Positions 1 through 12,252 are shown, counted from the first letter of the stretch. The stretch: 64,000 nt of DNA from Micromussa lordhowensis (GCA_964020085.1 OZ026605.1:28512098-28576097); one strand, 5' to 3'. The notes: generated by a model from the sequence alone, not told the origin. Program-made: numbers and translations.

Positions 1-352
1 CCTTCTAAAGATAAAAGTTGTTTCTATCTTGTTTCTTATCATGTCTACTACAGAGTCGGGCAATATCTCTACTCAATTTCTAAAAAAATTATTTATGTTA
101 TAGAAATCAAGTGAGTTTGGTAAAAAAGACAGATTTCTCAATTAAAAAAATCATTTTTCCTAATAGATAATGTAGAATGACTGAATATTTTACTTGTTCT
201 GTTAGTTTGACTTTTTTCCCAGGGTCTCTAAAATCAGAGACAGCAAAATAAAAAAAATTCAAATCTGGGAGATCAAGAAAACGGAGTGAAACAAATTGAA
301 ACACATTTTCCTTCACATTCACCAGATAGGTCTAAACTAATGTCTCAAAGAA

Positions 353-549
353 AACGGATTCCATGTTGCAGTGTGTTTGTTCAGTAATAGATCACAGATG
401 ACATGAAAATGTGGTAAGAACAAAAAAGTGGCATACAAACTGTTAGACAAGTGTACATGTGTCAGGGATGTTCTTACCACATCTTGTTTTCTTTCTGACT
501 GTGATCTATTACTGAACAGATGCACAGCAACATGAAACCTATCCGTTTA
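353..549. repeat. Inverted-repeat (foldback/MITE-like) element in FDXR intron 2
   Basis: Left arm near 353-421 and right arm near 469-549 are reverse complements. Both carry GTTCAGTAATAGATCACAG and its complement and a shared GTGGTAAGAAC, and the outer ends read AACGGAT and ATCCGTT. The centre is about 45 bp of unrelated A/T-rich sequence. There is no coding capacity. It is probably a non-autonomous DNA element; I see no convincing target duplication. Confidence 0.7.
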
Positions 550-756
550 TTATATAAAAATGTTAACAAAGTCAGATACATCTGTCCTCCAATAGATCAT
601 AAGTAAGAACCACTCAAAATGTGGAAATAGTTTGACTTGTTACATAACATATGGTATACATAATTTATCTTTACCTTTAAATTACTTGGAAGTGCTAGTT
701 AAGTAATAATTCTCTTGAATTCATGCTCAAAGTTTAAAAGATAACTACATGTATCT

Positions 757-1080
757 CTGGGGCGGATGTAGGGGTGGTTCGGTCTAACCCCCTAAACTGA
801 ACATATAAACATATAACAAACGCGTGGTTATCCGACTTGATTATTGTCAGTGTTATGAAAATTCATCCTTTAACATACTGTAGTTAGCACAAAAATGGAG
901 GTGACTTTAGAGCAATTAAACCACTTCAAATTGCCCCTGAAAACGCTGGAAATTGCATTTCTGAGGCCCTAACATTAAAAATTTTCCGGGGGAGCATGCC
1001 CCCGGAACCCCCTAGGGGCTACCGCCTTCAGCGGGCGTTTAACCAAACCCCACTTCGTCAAATCCTGGATCCGCCCCAGT
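757..1080. repeat. MITE-like element with CTGGGGCGGAT terminal inverted repeats
   Basis: The ends read CTGGGGCGGAT near 758 and ATCCGCCCCAG near 1070-1080, with a looser match inward (GGGGTGGTT against AACCAAACCCC). The inner part holds a GC-rich palindromic stretch around GGGGGAGCATGCCCCC. There is no plausible protein. It lies in FDXR intron 2 and is probably a dispersed non-autonomous DNA transposon. Confidence 0.5.
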
Positions 1081-1119
1081 ATCTCAACTTTTCCAGGTCT
1101 AAGTACTTGGCTGTCTTAC

Positions 1120-2241
1120 TTTTGTTTCTGGATGATCAGGGGCAATTCCAAATCTTGCCAAACCAAATGGAACTGGAAGACGTTCATATACATCAACAAG
1201 AGCTTTGTCATGGGACTGCGAATGTAAAGAACAAGATTCCACTTTCTTCCTTTGCATTAAAGACTGTGAGTGGCTTTTATTCCATTGGAGATGTAAGGAG
1301 GAGAGAGAAAGGGAGGGGAGGGAGGGGGGACAGGCATCTAAACTTAAAGTAGCTATGTCAGGGTTTGCACATCTTGAAAAGTTAAGCCTAATATTTTCAA
1401 GTTGGTTGTTTGTAATCAGTGTCAATCTTCTCCAGCCTTAACCATCCATGTCCGTTTATTGTTTAATGTTATCTCCCTCACGTTTTTCTTTCTTAGTAAA
1501 CTATATTTTCATGTTTCCTTTAGTTTATAGGTAATTTTGTACCTGGGCAAATTAACTCAAAATGCCATGACTGAGCTCTTCCTCCCAATTCCTGCCTTTC
1601 TTTAGTGGTTGCCACCCCGGCCCTTTAGTGCTTTTCTTGTCGCAAAATGCAATGCAATGTTGCACAATAATTTCCCCTACATCCACCAGTTCTTGTCACC
1701 TTCAGGAAATCTACTTTTCACCCCCTCTTCTCTTGCTCCCCGTAGAGTTCATGCCCCCCTTAAACCTAAGCCTCTCCCCCTACCCCCACTCCCCCAACAC
1801 ACACACAACCTGACAAATAGGGCAAACGACAAACTCCCATCCGGCTTAACTGCAGAATACCCTGCCACTTGAGTTAATTCATTCATGCGCATTTCTCGTT
1901 CTTTCAAAATATGTGCGCAAGTAGAATCGAGAACTATAAGGGCAGTTGCTCCAAACACCTGTCATTTTAATCACAAAATATGGGCTAAATTGTGGCGTGA
2001 AGGGAGGGAATGGCTGGGAACAATTTCTCTCGGTAATACAACTACACACCTTTAAAATTTGTTGCGCAGTGTAAAACCCTGCTGGGCCGCTGCCTACAAT
2101 TCCTACATGCGGCCTATCGGTTTGATTTGCACCACAAGAAACCGAGAACCATCTGAGAGAAGGCCGGCTTCTATGGCCAGCTTGCACATAACATTTGATA
2201 GTTTTCCGATGGACCAGGGACCGCCGGAGAGTTATCCACAT
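1120..2241 (-). CDS. FDXR: NADPH:adrenodoxin/ferredoxin oxidoreductase, first two coding exons (partial gene)
   Basis: Exons read on the minus strand: 2241-2050 (64 codons, ATG at 2241) and 1215-1120 (32 codons), both phase 0 with GT/AG borders. Exon 1 starts with an Arg-rich, acid-poor stretch (MWITLRRS..., RWFSVSC) typical of a mitochondrial targeting peptide, then the FAD-binding motif [15 protein letters not shown]. Exon 2 encodes [17 protein letters not shown] followed by IAPDHPETK, a hallmark of the adrenodoxin reductase family. The family enzyme is a mitochondrial-matrix flavoprotein that passes electrons from NADPH to ferredoxin for Fe-S cluster assembly and steroid or haem metabolism. 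The remaining exons are not found between 1 and 1119 and must lie beyond the left edge. Intron 2 holds two inverted-repeat elements. The gene is divergent from GPN1. Confidence 0.93.
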
Positions 2242-2436
2242 ATCTTCTTAAAATACGAGTTCAACATAACTCGTGTTGATCCATAAAAATAGGAAAATGT
2301 GACGTACAGTCAAGCTGCAAGGCGTCAGATCGAAAGGTATCAAGAGGATCGAGAGATTGGCAAGGAGTTGAGCCCGCTATGCACATGCAGATGTGTCAAA
2401 CTTATGTGTCATGTAAGATAGTCACGTAACTCCAAG
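2242..2436. promoter_or_regulatory. Shared bidirectional promoter region, FDXR (-) / GPN1 (+)
   Basis: The two start codons (2241 minus, 2437 plus) face away from each other across only 195 bp, which must contain both 5' UTRs and both core promoters. I see no TATA box at a sensible distance from either start. The sequence includes GTGACGTAC near 2299 and AGTCACGTAAC near 2420, which resemble CRE/E-box-type half sites. The gene order is observed; co-regulation is inference. Confidence 0.6.
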
Positions 2437-5400
2437 ATGGCGGAAGCAAGTGGAGGGGAAAGCAGTTCTTTTGCTGGTCCATCGACGTCGGATGATAAAG
2501 GCGATGACGTTGTTAGCTCAGAATCCCAAAAAGATAAGCCCACTTGTATTTTGTGTCTGGGTATGGCTGGATCTGGAAAGACTACTTTTGTACAGGTACA
2601 TATTTGTTGATACTCTCGTCAAATCGAGTTGATCGCACGTCCATGGTGAAGACAAGTTTGATCACCTTGAAGGTCAGATCATTCGCAAGATCCTGGCATT
2701 ATCTGTACTAAGTTACGCTTATAGCACCAAAATTGATAATAGTTAGGCATTGAAGTTAATTTTTTAGTTTATCTTGGCTGATCTTTCTCATTGGGTGAGA
2801 AATAATCCCAGAGAAAGACTCGTCCTTTCGCCAGTAATCTAGCCATCAGTTTGTGTGATGATCAGTGTGTTTGCACTCGGTGTGCGACACTTGCAGACTG
2901 CAGACTGTAGACTTTTTCACTAAAATATTGTATTCCATTTCCATTACCAATAGCTAACCGTAAACAGGCTAACCTGAGTGCTATTCAGGCTAACCTGAGT
3001 GCTATTCAGGCTAACCAGAGTGCTATTTAGACCTAAATGTAGTCTGTAGTCTGCAGTCTGCAGTCTGCAAGTGTCGCACACCGGTTTGCACTCAGGAATG
3101 TTTGATACATTAGAACCCTGTTTTGATATGAACGCCACAGGAATAACAGAAACCACTGCCCACAAAAGCGTAATTATAAGGAGTGTCAAAATCAAAAAGG
3201 TGTTCATTATATTAGGGGAAGGGGGTAAAGATGTTCCAAAATTAATGTACTCCACCTTGAAGTGATGTGGAGACGCGGTGGCGTCACAGTTAATGTGCTC
3301 GCCTCCAGATCAAGCAGTCAGGGTTCAAGCACTGGCCAGGGACATTGTGTTGTGTTCTTGGGCAAGACACTTCACTCTCACAGTGACTCTCTCCACCCAG
3401 GTGTATAAATGGGTATCGTTAAATTTAACGCTTGGGGGTAACCCTACAATGTACTAGCATCCATCTAAGGGGAAGTAGAAATGCTTCTAGTGCTTCATGC
3501 TACAGAAACTGGAGATAAGCGCCAGACTGATGGGTTTTTGTCTTGAAATAACAAAACTTTTCCACAGGGTTGATGTTGCAATCTTGTAACCATGTTAATG
3601 ACAATGTTATACAAAGTGTCTTGTTCAATCACAACTCAAGCCTTTCATTTCAACTGACCTCCTTTCAGAGACTTACAGCACACTTGTATGCAAGGAAAGA
3701 GACACCTTATGTGGTAAACCTTGATCCAGCTGTTAAAGAGGTGCCATATCCTGCAAACATTGACATCAGAGATTCTGTCAATTACAAGGAAGTCATGAAA
3801 CAGTACAAACTGGGTCCGAACGGTGGAATCGTAACATCTCTGAACCTGTTTGCAACACGATTTGATCAGGTCATGAGCTTCTTGGACAAGAAACGTTCGT
3901 CTGATTTCAAGTTAGTAACTAAAGATCATTGTATGATAATATTTCTGAGCTTTCTGTGGGCCAGTCTAACTGTAAAAATGTAAATGTAGGAACCAAATAA
4001 AGATCGTCGTCAAGATTGCTGTACTCAAAATATTCGAATACATGTATGTAGAAAAACAATAGCTTGACTTTACATTTTTTAACCTCTATAACTTAAGTTA
4101 CTACTGTAGCACAACATTGTTGTTAACAGGACAAAAGTTTGACTTGTTGACACAGTAGACAGTGTATAACATCCCTTACACTTACTCTATTTCAGGTTTG
4201 CTATTTTTGACACTCCAGGTCAGATAGAGGTGTTCACATGGTCTGCGTCAGGAGCCATAATAACTGAAGCACTGGCATCTTCCTTTGCAACAGTTGTAGT
4301 GTACATAATAGACACAGCAAGAAGCACAAGTCCTGTCACATTCATGTCAAACATGCTGTACGCATGCAGTATTCTCTACAAGACCAAGTTACCTTTCATA
4401 GTTGTCCTGAACAAGGTAATCCCCATTGGAGGCAATCTTTATGTCTCATAAAGGCATTTCTATTAAAAAATATCATCATACCACTGTTCTGTCCCTATGA
4501 ACTAATACTACTTTTTAAAAAAAAAGAAGAAGGTGCTGCAGGTAAGGTTGAGCAGTTTTTCATGAGCCAGTCTTAAAATATTCATTTACTGAATGCAAAT
4601 TTTAGAAATTCACCAAGAAGACAGTTTTACAACTTTCCAATAAAATCAAGGTCTGGTCATTAATTACTTATCAGTTAAGTTGGACAAGACATGAAAATAT
4701 TTGATCCTTGAGGTCATTTTGCATGTGAAGCTAGCTACATGTATGTAATTGTATTTATTGTAGTAAATGGTCGGGGCTTGAAATAAGAAAAATACCTTTT
4801 GGGCAGTTACCAAAAGAAATAGTTGCCAAGTGGAAATGTTAGTTGCCAGATGGTATAACAACAGAAAATCAGAGTAGTTTTGTATTTAACATTTAAAAAA
4901 AATAAGCAGCATATCTTTTATTAGTGCCCCCTCTCCAAAACGTGCCTTCCGTGAGCTACCAAAAGTAAATTGGCACCCCAAGTGAATCATAATGGTGATA
5001 CCGAAGTAACAACTAATCACACTCACCAAGGAAAAAGTTTCAGTCGCACTAGCCACTGTATCAGTTAAAATTTCAAGTTCTGTAAACAACTTCAACCTAT
5101 CAGCTGAGGGTTTGCAAAGTGTGATGCGCAGTTAACATAGCGTTGCTATAGCTAACAGTCTTCTGTTGGTGAAGGTGTGAACTGACTGTTGAAGCCAATA
5201 ACTATTAAGAATCAGCAGTGCATTATTACTTTAAAGCAATGCACAATAATATTACTGATCTGTTTTGATAGCTAAACAACTAAATGTTCTTTTATACTTT
5301 CAGACCGACATAGTTGATCATAACTTTGCTGTTGAGTGGATGCAAGATTTTGAAGTTTTTGAAGAGGCTTTGTCTCAAGACACAACTTACATGTCAAGTT

Positions 5401-6581
5401 TGACAAGGTCGATGAGTCTGGTTCTTGATGAGTTCTACCAGAATCTGCGAACAGTGGGTGTGTCATCTATGACAGGAGCTGGTTTTGATGAGTTCTTAAA
5501 GGCAGTTGATGATGCTGTTGTCGAATTTGAGACCCAGTACAAACCAGGTAAACCAGTTTGTTATGCTGTGCTCAAGTATCCAAGAAATACCAGTAATTTT
5601 GTCCACCATGCCTTGGAAATTGGAGATAAGGGGTACTTTCCATTATGCCAAAGATTCCGAAAATTTCAGTTGGAAGTTCAGTTGGAAAGGCCTGTTTCAG
5701 TTCCTTCCAACTGAAATATTCGGGACCACCTCTGGAGGTGGTCCACTTTGACTGGTCAGACTAAAATTCCCCGTTCCATTTTAACAAACCAGTTTGTTGC
5801 CCTACTTCTCTTCACTTATGTAAGGAATCACGGAAAAGGAGTAAAAAAAATGGTGAGAGCCATTCCTCTTGGTTGGCCCGGTTTTATTGGAAAATGTTGT
5901 TCCATTTTCTTCGGGTCTTCCCACTTGTCTCTGACCGGTCGGTCTGGCATAATGGAAAGTATCCAATGCACTGGCCTGATAAGGCACTCAGCTTGAATAC
6001 AAATTTAACTGTACAGTTTCTGACAGACTTAATCATAGACCACTCACTTACACAGTTCAAGGTCTGATCAATCAAATTGAAGATACCTTAAAGAGCATTT
6101 TGGTGCTAAAATTTCAAATTAAAGCAATTAAGGACCATGCAATTTGGCACCTTAAGGGTTTCATTGGTAGCTAGGCAGAGTTCAGAAGTAATATCATTAT
6201 CTGAACAAGACCCATTTGCATGGCTGATGTTCTGATAGGGTTCTGTGACTCTTTCCTCTAGAATACGAAAGACTGAAGAAAGACAGAGAAGAAAATGTGA
6301 GAAAAGAAAAAGAAGATCAGTTGAAGAAGGTGAAACAAGACCTGGGCCAAGGAAAGCCTGTTGCCTTGGAAATGACTCAAAGTGGTGCCCAGGCCTTTGA
6401 GTCCGTGCATGCAACTCCCTTCCACATCTCTCTTGGTGTGGAATTGGACAGCGATGATGAGGAAAAAATAGATGAAGAAGACTGGGATGAAGAGGAATTG
6501 AAAGAACATGAATCATTTAAGAGATTCTTGGAGAAGGAGAAACAAAAGGGACAGGCTGCTAAAAAGGACGGAAGTGAATAG
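2437..6581 (+). CDS. GPN1: GPN-loop GTPase 1 (XAB1 family), complete, five exons
   Basis: Exons 2437-2595, 3669-3910, 4196-4415, 5304-5547 and 6262-6581 join in frame (phases 0, 2, 0, 1) to about 394 aa, close to the usual family length. Exon 1 has an acidic/Ser-rich N-terminus and the P-loop GMAGSGKT (residues 42-49). Exon 2 has the Gly-Pro-Asn loop in [14 protein letters not shown] (near 101-104), the family signature. Exon 3 carries [16 protein letters not shown] (G3 box). The G4 motif NK-TD is split across the exon 3/4 junction. The C-terminus is a charged, coiled-coil-like tail with an acidic block ([16 protein letters not shown]). GPN1 pairs with GPN3 in assembly and nuclear import of RNA polymerase II. 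Introns hold a foldback element (2878), a SINE (3266) and a TIR element (5632). The ATG was chosen because it opens the frame into the P-loop. Confidence 0.95.
2878..3083. mobile_element. Foldback MITE with exact 9-bp target duplication in GPN1 intron 1
   Basis: The ends are perfect inverted repeats, CGGTGTGCGACACTTGCAG on the left and its complement on the right, extended by imperfect GCAGACT/AGTCTGC repeats. The 9-bp sequence GTTTGCACT sits directly before (2869-2877) and after (3084-3092). The middle (2965-3027) is three tandem 21-bp units of the form CAGGCTAACC(T/A)GAGTG... There is no ORF. The duplication length fits Mutator-like elements, but no autonomous partner is in the window. Confidence 0.8.
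3266..3547 (+). mobile_element. tRNA-derived SINE, family 1, copy 1
   Basis: The head resembles a tRNA: an A-box-like GGCGTCACAGTTAATGTG and a B-box-like AGGGTTCAAGC. A conserved body follows (TTCTTGGGCAAGACACTTCA, then TAAATGGGTA, GGGGTAACCCT and GGACTAGCATCC-like blocks). The same blocks recur at 14155-14445 (reverse), 61157-61442 and, truncated, 51471-51620. It lies in GPN1 intron 1. The central block may be one of the deeply conserved metazoan SINE domains; I cannot verify which. Confidence 0.75.
5632..5964. repeat. TIR element in GPN1 intron 4
   Basis: The left end GGTACTTTCCATTATGCC and the right end GGCATAATGGAAAGTATCC form terminal inverted repeats of about 18 bp. There is no coding capacity. 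The element at 15138-15471 has related ends (GCGCTTTCCATTC...GAATGGAAAGCGC), so the two may belong to one superfamily. Confidence 0.65.
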
Positions 6582-6666
6582 TTTTTCAGTTAAATGTAAT
6601 GGAAATGCAATATGTATAAAAGGGAAAAGGGTGATCCAATTGTGAGGCTTGTACACAATTTGCAGT

Positions 6667-7060
6667 GGATTCCAGCCTGGGGGGGGGGGGGGGTGAGGGA
6701 GGGAGGAGCACTCCAGATTTCAAGTGACAGGGATGATCAAAGGATTTTTTTGGGTTTGAAATTAAATTTTTTCGATTTTTGAATTTTTTTGAGCAGGAAA
6801 ATTTTGGCATGTATGTTTATTGGGTAGCTTGATTAAAGTAGGGATTTTTGAGTATTCAAAACAATTGGAAGATTCCTGATAGTTCCTGCGCATCCCAGCC
6901 GCATAGTTCTGTGAATAAATTTTTATGACTTGGAAATTCTGCATGGGATTTTTGGGGGGTTAAATTTTGGCCTAGGGATGTTTTGGGGTTTTGATTTTTG
7001 GCCCCATTCGATCATTCTTGTCACTTAAAATCTGGAGTACCCCACCCCCCAGGGAATCCC
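6667..7060. repeat. Foldback element just downstream of GPN1
   Basis: The left arm GGATTCCAGCCTGGGG, then CTCCAGATTTCAAGTGACA..GATGATC, is matched in reverse by GATCATTCTTGTCACTTAAA..CTGGAGT...CCCCCAGGGAATCC on the right. The left arm contains a run of 14 G. The centre is T-rich (many TTTTT and TTTTGG stretches). It begins about 85 bp after the GPN1 stop codon, so it may be transcribed as part of the GPN1 3' UTR. Confidence 0.6.
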
Positions 7061-8594
7061 AGACGCTATCAGACTGTTTTGTTTTGCGTGATTCCATTAC
7101 ATATAAACTGCCCTTAGAATCAGATATCAACTTTAATGGAGAAGTTAGCTTGAAAAATAGAAAGGAAATTCCCGGTTCAAGGGATTCATAGAGGCGTGTA
7201 GACGGTTAGATTTGACGTTGAAGTTTTTAGTGAATTTTCATTATGGAGCGTTGAGTATCTAGGCAAAGCAGAAACCTCCTGCGATGGGCCAACGCCTGCA
7301 ATGTCAATGTTTGCCCAAAATGGTCATTAAAGGAGCTATTGGATGGTATATTAAGGTATGCCTTAATAGGTGACTTAGTTAGAAAACAGTGTAACAATAA
7401 AACGAGAAAAGAACACAGGCTAGTAAAGGATGAAAGATTGAGATGGACTGATGAATTACAAACGTAAAGCATTCATTTGCCATTCCTGAGGCAGCTACTG
7501 TTATTTACCATGTTGAAGATAAATTTAGTGTTTTGTATCACACACGCAGACGCAGGACAAGAGTTTTTTGTTTTGTTTTTGGCAAAAATAACTCAATCTG
7601 TCATTTAACTGAAATTTATCGTTTAATGAGCTGAAAGTAGTTATTCCCTCCTGACCCTAGTCCATTATTTTAATCTAATTACAACCACGATAACAAGAAA
7701 AAACTAATTGCCTTCAGTACTGTTAAAATAAATTCCTTTCATGGTGATGGCATACCAGGAACTCAGAACAATTTATGAATATCAATCCTTCCTTGTTTGC
7801 TCAGGCACTTAACGGAAACTTGTTTACTCGACGAAGAAAGAATGTCGACCTTGCCAGTTGATCAAATACATCTTGCTCCAAACTCTAAACATTTGCGACC
7901 GTTTGCTGTACGTGATTTGGCATTTTTTGTTTACTGTAGATGCATACATCAACTTTATTAACAGTTTTATACTACAGGCTAAGAAATTTCTCAAATGCGA
8001 TTGGCTAAGACCAGTAGTATTTCTGCCAAATTTGAAATACCTACATGTAAAAATTTCAGTTTCCATGGAAACCTGAATGATCGAAACAATATGGCGGAAA
8101 GATTTTCAAAATTCTGTGGAAAAAACTGCAAGAGCTAAAGGAGATTACCAAGATATGGAAACGGCAAAGAATGTACAAAGATCTAGGTCACTGTTTGGTC
8201 AATTTAAGGTGGAAGGCAAAGGATACAGTCCTGATATTTTCAGTGAGCTGCAACGCGAACCAACTCAGCTGACGGAGTTCGGTGCATAGCTCTATCGTCG
8301 AGCGCTCTTTTAACTGCTATCGAAGAAGGTGAGAGAACGAAAAACGGTTCCTTTCAGTCTTTATTCAACAGTTCAGAAGCATGTAGGCAACCAGAAGTAA
8401 ACGTCGTCCGCTGGAAACTATTTTCCGCTGCTGTGGTGACCAAAGAAACGATAAATAGCCAACAATTTTCACGGCCTGCTGCTTAAATGAAATGCCAAAG
8501 TCCAAGTTCCACACAAGCAGAATCGGTTAAAAAATCTATTGATAAACTTTGAGTGACGATTAGGCTGTTCAAAATGTACCCTTCAAAAGATATT
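7061..8594. other. Gene-free interval
   Basis: I see no supported gene. An ATG at 8091 opens a 15-codon frame beginning MAERFSKF. Together with a similar start at 31435 this may be a remnant of a dispersed coding repeat. The rest is A/T-rich sequence without recognisable domains. Confidence 0.4.
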
Positions 8595-8597
8595 TAA

Positions 8598-8671
<74 letters not shown>

Positions 8672-8673
8672 AG

Positions 8674-8709
<36 letters not shown>

Positions 8710-8855
8710 TTTTATTAAAAACGCCCTCAAAATATAGAAAACTAGACTACAATTAAAATAAAAAGGCCCAAAAAAATCATGCATACGCTCACCGTTTCTG
8801 TAGATCATGGTATAATGGCTCATATACCATGATGGCTAAGCCAATGAAAACTCTC

Positions 8856-8889
<34 letters not shown>

Positions 8890-8890
8890 T
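8595..8890. mobile_element. Hairpin-plus-TIR element, family A, copy 1
   Basis: Positions about 8595-8711 form a near-perfect hairpin running from AACAATTATTCCATGAGCG to its complement, with a CGCGTAGCGCC turn. A second segment follows, bounded by TTATTAAAAAC and GTTTTTAATAA. It contains a small palindrome (CATGGTATAATGGCTCATATACCATG) and an AGCCAATG motif. A copy almost identical through both parts is at 24452-24746, so the two parts move or amplify as one unit. No ORF. Confidence 0.75.
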
Positions 8891-9060
8891 TACAGGTATT
8901 CAAGTACTGTTTCATCGCAGTTGAAGCGAAAATCATTTGAACATGTGTGACCTTTGTGCGATCACATGTTTGATCACATGTTGTAGTAAAACCAATCACT
9001 CGCGCGTGACTAAACAGCGTTACAAGATGCGAAATTTCTTTGCCTTGTAGTATAAACAAA

Positions 9061-9220
9061 AAATAGCACGGTTTTTTCGGGGTATTTGGTATAAATACCG
9101 GCTCGTGATATTTCAAAACTCTCCAAATATCACTCGCCGCGGCGGCTCGTGATATTTTGGCGAATTTTGAAATATCACTCGCGGTATTTATCCCAAATAC
9201 CCCTAGAAACCGTGCTATTT
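9061..9220. repeat. 160-bp nested palindrome (family D hairpin)
   Basis: The sequence starts AAATAGCACGG and ends CCGTGCTATTT. The arms repeat GGTATTTGG..ATAAATACC and CGTGATATTTCAAAA against their complements, and the centre is a second palindrome around CTCGCCGCGGCGGCTCG. A flanking ACCAATCACTCGCGCGTGAC near 8991 resembles the CCAATCA-containing tails of the other hairpin families. No ORF. Confidence 0.7.
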
Positions 9221-10257
9221 CCTATACGAATTTACAGAGTAGCATTTCTGCTAATTTCTTCAGTTAGAATTACCAAACGTTACAAATTTAAAAAATGAAA
9301 GAAAAAATACAAAGAGTGGACGCAGTTAAATGCAATAGGTTAGTTAATAAATTTGCGGAAACTAGGTGTTGAAATTTTCATTGTACATCTTCCATTGTGC
9401 ACTGTTAACACCGCTTTTGGTCGGTTTATTCTTCCTGCTTTGTGAAGCAACTGAGGAAGTTAAATATTTTGCTTCCCGTACAGTGTTTCAGTAACGAAAC
9501 ATGACAGGCAATGTTTCCGCGATAATGCATCACTGACGCCGTGTCTGAAGTTATAGGGTTTTTGTCCATAATATTCGCGTACGGTTTAGGATGCTATTTA
9601 ATTTACAAGGCCAAAAAATAAAAGTTAAAGCAAAAATCGAACGTTTCTTCAGGGCACTGAGACTGTCCGCTAAAAGATACAAATAGCGGACGGTTTTTCT
9701 TTTAATTTGTAACTTTTCAGTCTTGTAAATAGCATCTCGTAGTTTTTTTTTCTTTTTAACAATATCAGATTGCTGTGTCAACTGCACTTGAACTTCGCGT
9801 TGTGTCACGTACCACTCGTTATTCGCCTTCGTTCATCTCTCACTAAGCTCGCGTGCCTCACCCTCAACGCGCGTGTCTCGCACGTACCGCGTTGTTCCCT
9901 CGTGGCTTGTTCCGAGAAATAAATTTCTTGAAAGTCGAAGATTTGGAAATCAATGGATTGCATGCTAGGTCCTCTTGGTTTCGCAAGAGAATTAACATAT
10001 TTTCTTGTCGACATGGATTGTAATGCAGTTATCAATATTTTTGTGATGACCCTTCGCACCCGATTCTCAGAATAACTGCCTAACAATCTCACAGAAACGT
10101 GTTTCGCCCTGAGAAAGATTGTGATATATCAGGCGACTGGTTCTATGAAATGATGTGAACAAAAAAATAGAGATGAAAATCCCATTTTGAGGTTTACATG
10201 TCACGTGAGGGATGTTGGTTACCTTGGTGACTGCAGTTCGATCGAAAACACATTAAG
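9221..10257. other. Gene-free interval and DRC10 upstream region
   Basis: No supported gene. It contains a stretch rich in CGCGTGCC/CTCGCACG-type words (9830-9900) and the presumed DRC10 promoter immediately before 10258, with no TATA box. Reverse-strand open frames here lack recognisable domains. Confidence 0.4.
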
Positions 10258-12207
10258 ATGGCGGCGGTGGCTTTGGTGAGGGCAGAAACAACGGGGTCTG
10301 TAGCCTCGAGCTTTGAACAACTGCTTCCCAAAGCGAAGGAGAAACTGAAAGGCAAGGTTAAAGACACATTGGATCCGCTTAAAGTCTTAGATCCGGTGAG
10401 AAAAAAGCTCACATCGGTGGAGGCACAGCGAGTTATAGCTGTCGTTGATGATTCGATCAAGAGATTGGAATTAGTTTCGCTGTTGCCTTACATTATCGAA
10501 AACTTAAACCGTTTCTCGGTGATTCTTGGATCGGATCTGGTTGAGATTTTGGAAGAACATGATCGTATACAAGCCTCTTATCAGAAAGCTGTTTCGAAAT
10601 TCTCACTTGAGCAAAGACGCAGTCAGTCCGCTTCCCCTACAACATCGAATGTGTCATCACGTCGTTCTAGCGAAGCTTCCCAGGCTATGTCAGATAACCA
10701 AGAGGGCGTCCTCCGAGAACCTGTTGTTCTGCAGGAAAGTAGGGCAAGTTCTGCTTCAAGTAAGCTCTCTTTGAGCCAAAAACCAGGTCGTTTAAGCCCA
10801 CTCCAAGCGATCGACGACGAAGCTGTAGACCTCAAAGTAGTGTATGGCCTTAGCACACATATGAAGCATTCTGTCAAAAATATCTTGCGGTTGTTTGCTT
10901 CTAATCCAGCTGCCGTGAATGCACTCAAAGACCTTAGGAACGAACGGTCGGCCGAAGTCAATGGAATGATCGACGAATTGATTACCTTGAGAGCGATTCT
11001 GTTTGAGAAGCTGCTAACAACACCAAGCGAGCAGAAAGATAGGAAACAGTATTTAAAGCAAATTGTTGCGAGGGAAATGAAATCCAGTGAAACTGCACGC
11101 AGACTTCAAGAGGAACTGAAGAGAGCTATCGATGACAAAGAAAATGAGGTACATAGTACAGTTAAAAAAGTACTCTACATAGCCTTTTATATTTAAAAAA
11201 CGTTCTCGTACCCCCTCCACCTTCTCACCCTCTAATTATCCTGCCAGTGCAAGCTACAGGCAGTGAGGCTTGTTTGTATCTTCTCTGGATAGGGAAGGAG
11301 AGCAATAGCTTTCTCCCATGAATTGCACATGGAAACCAGTCCTGAAACCTCGACAATAAACCGTTTGAGAACTGAGCAGTACTGTAGAGTCCCTACCAAG
11401 TACAACCCATGGGGAAGCTCTAAAACATGGAACATAGTGTTTTCTTAGCTTCAACCCAGTAAATACGGCTGACACGAAATCAGAGTTTAACAGTGTGCAG
11501 GACTCAAAACAAGTAGAACAAGTAGATTTTCATGCCGGGCAAGTATCTTTTCACTCTCACTTGCCTGCTGGGCAAAGACTTGCCCAGGCCAAGCAAAATT
11601 TGAGAGCTGCTTGTCCCAAAAGGCAGGCTGCAATTTCAGTTTTTTCAAGTCTTGAGTGTAGCTAGTAGAGTTCACTTGACATTGCAGCTGCCAGATCAGC
11701 TCCATTTCTGACACTTTTGAGCTTTTGTCAAATAAAATGCTAAAGTGTTGAGAGGCTGTAAAAAAGATGGCTGGCTTGGTTTCTGAGACCTTGCCTCTCC
11801 ACTTTTTCCTTTGTAAAAGGTCCAATGTGTTCATATAAGAAGCCAGGCTGGCCCAGTTACTGAGATTTCAATTTTTGCGACCATCTTTTCTGTAACTGGG
11901 ATGATAATTTTCCTATGTGAATTAACACCAGGGTAACCAGGATAAAACTTTTTTGACAAAATGGTTTCACTTTTGCAAAAAAGCAGCCAGAATGGCATAA
12001 ATGACCCTCATTAGTAACAAAAGTTATAAGAGTCCACTAAGCTACGATAGTCGCAAACGATTATGTTTGTGTTCCACCATTCTGGTTTTGTTTCTTGAAT
12101 TTCATCCTGGTCGACTGGGCTGAAATGCCACATTTGAACAGACAACAAAATTTGTCCTGGTAACCCAGTCAGCCTAGTTACCAGGCTCTTTGGAAGAGGA
12201 AATGAAT

Positions 12208-12252
<45 letters not shown>

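Noticed and set aside
107..525. Two minus-strand frames (71 and 62 aa) as further FDXR exons
   Set aside because: They do not match the expected FDXR sequence after IAPDHPETK, and the second lies inside an inverted-repeat element.
1609..1872. Pro-rich 87-aa frame
   Set aside because: Falls inside FDXR intron 1; low complexity with no domain.
5506..6075. Several overlapping frames on both strands
   Set aside because: They overlap the 3' part of GPN1 exon 4 or a TIR element in the GPN1 intron.
9551..10092. Two minus-strand frames (85 and 95 aa)
   Set aside because: No recognisable domain, no splice context; Lys-rich or repeat-like composition.
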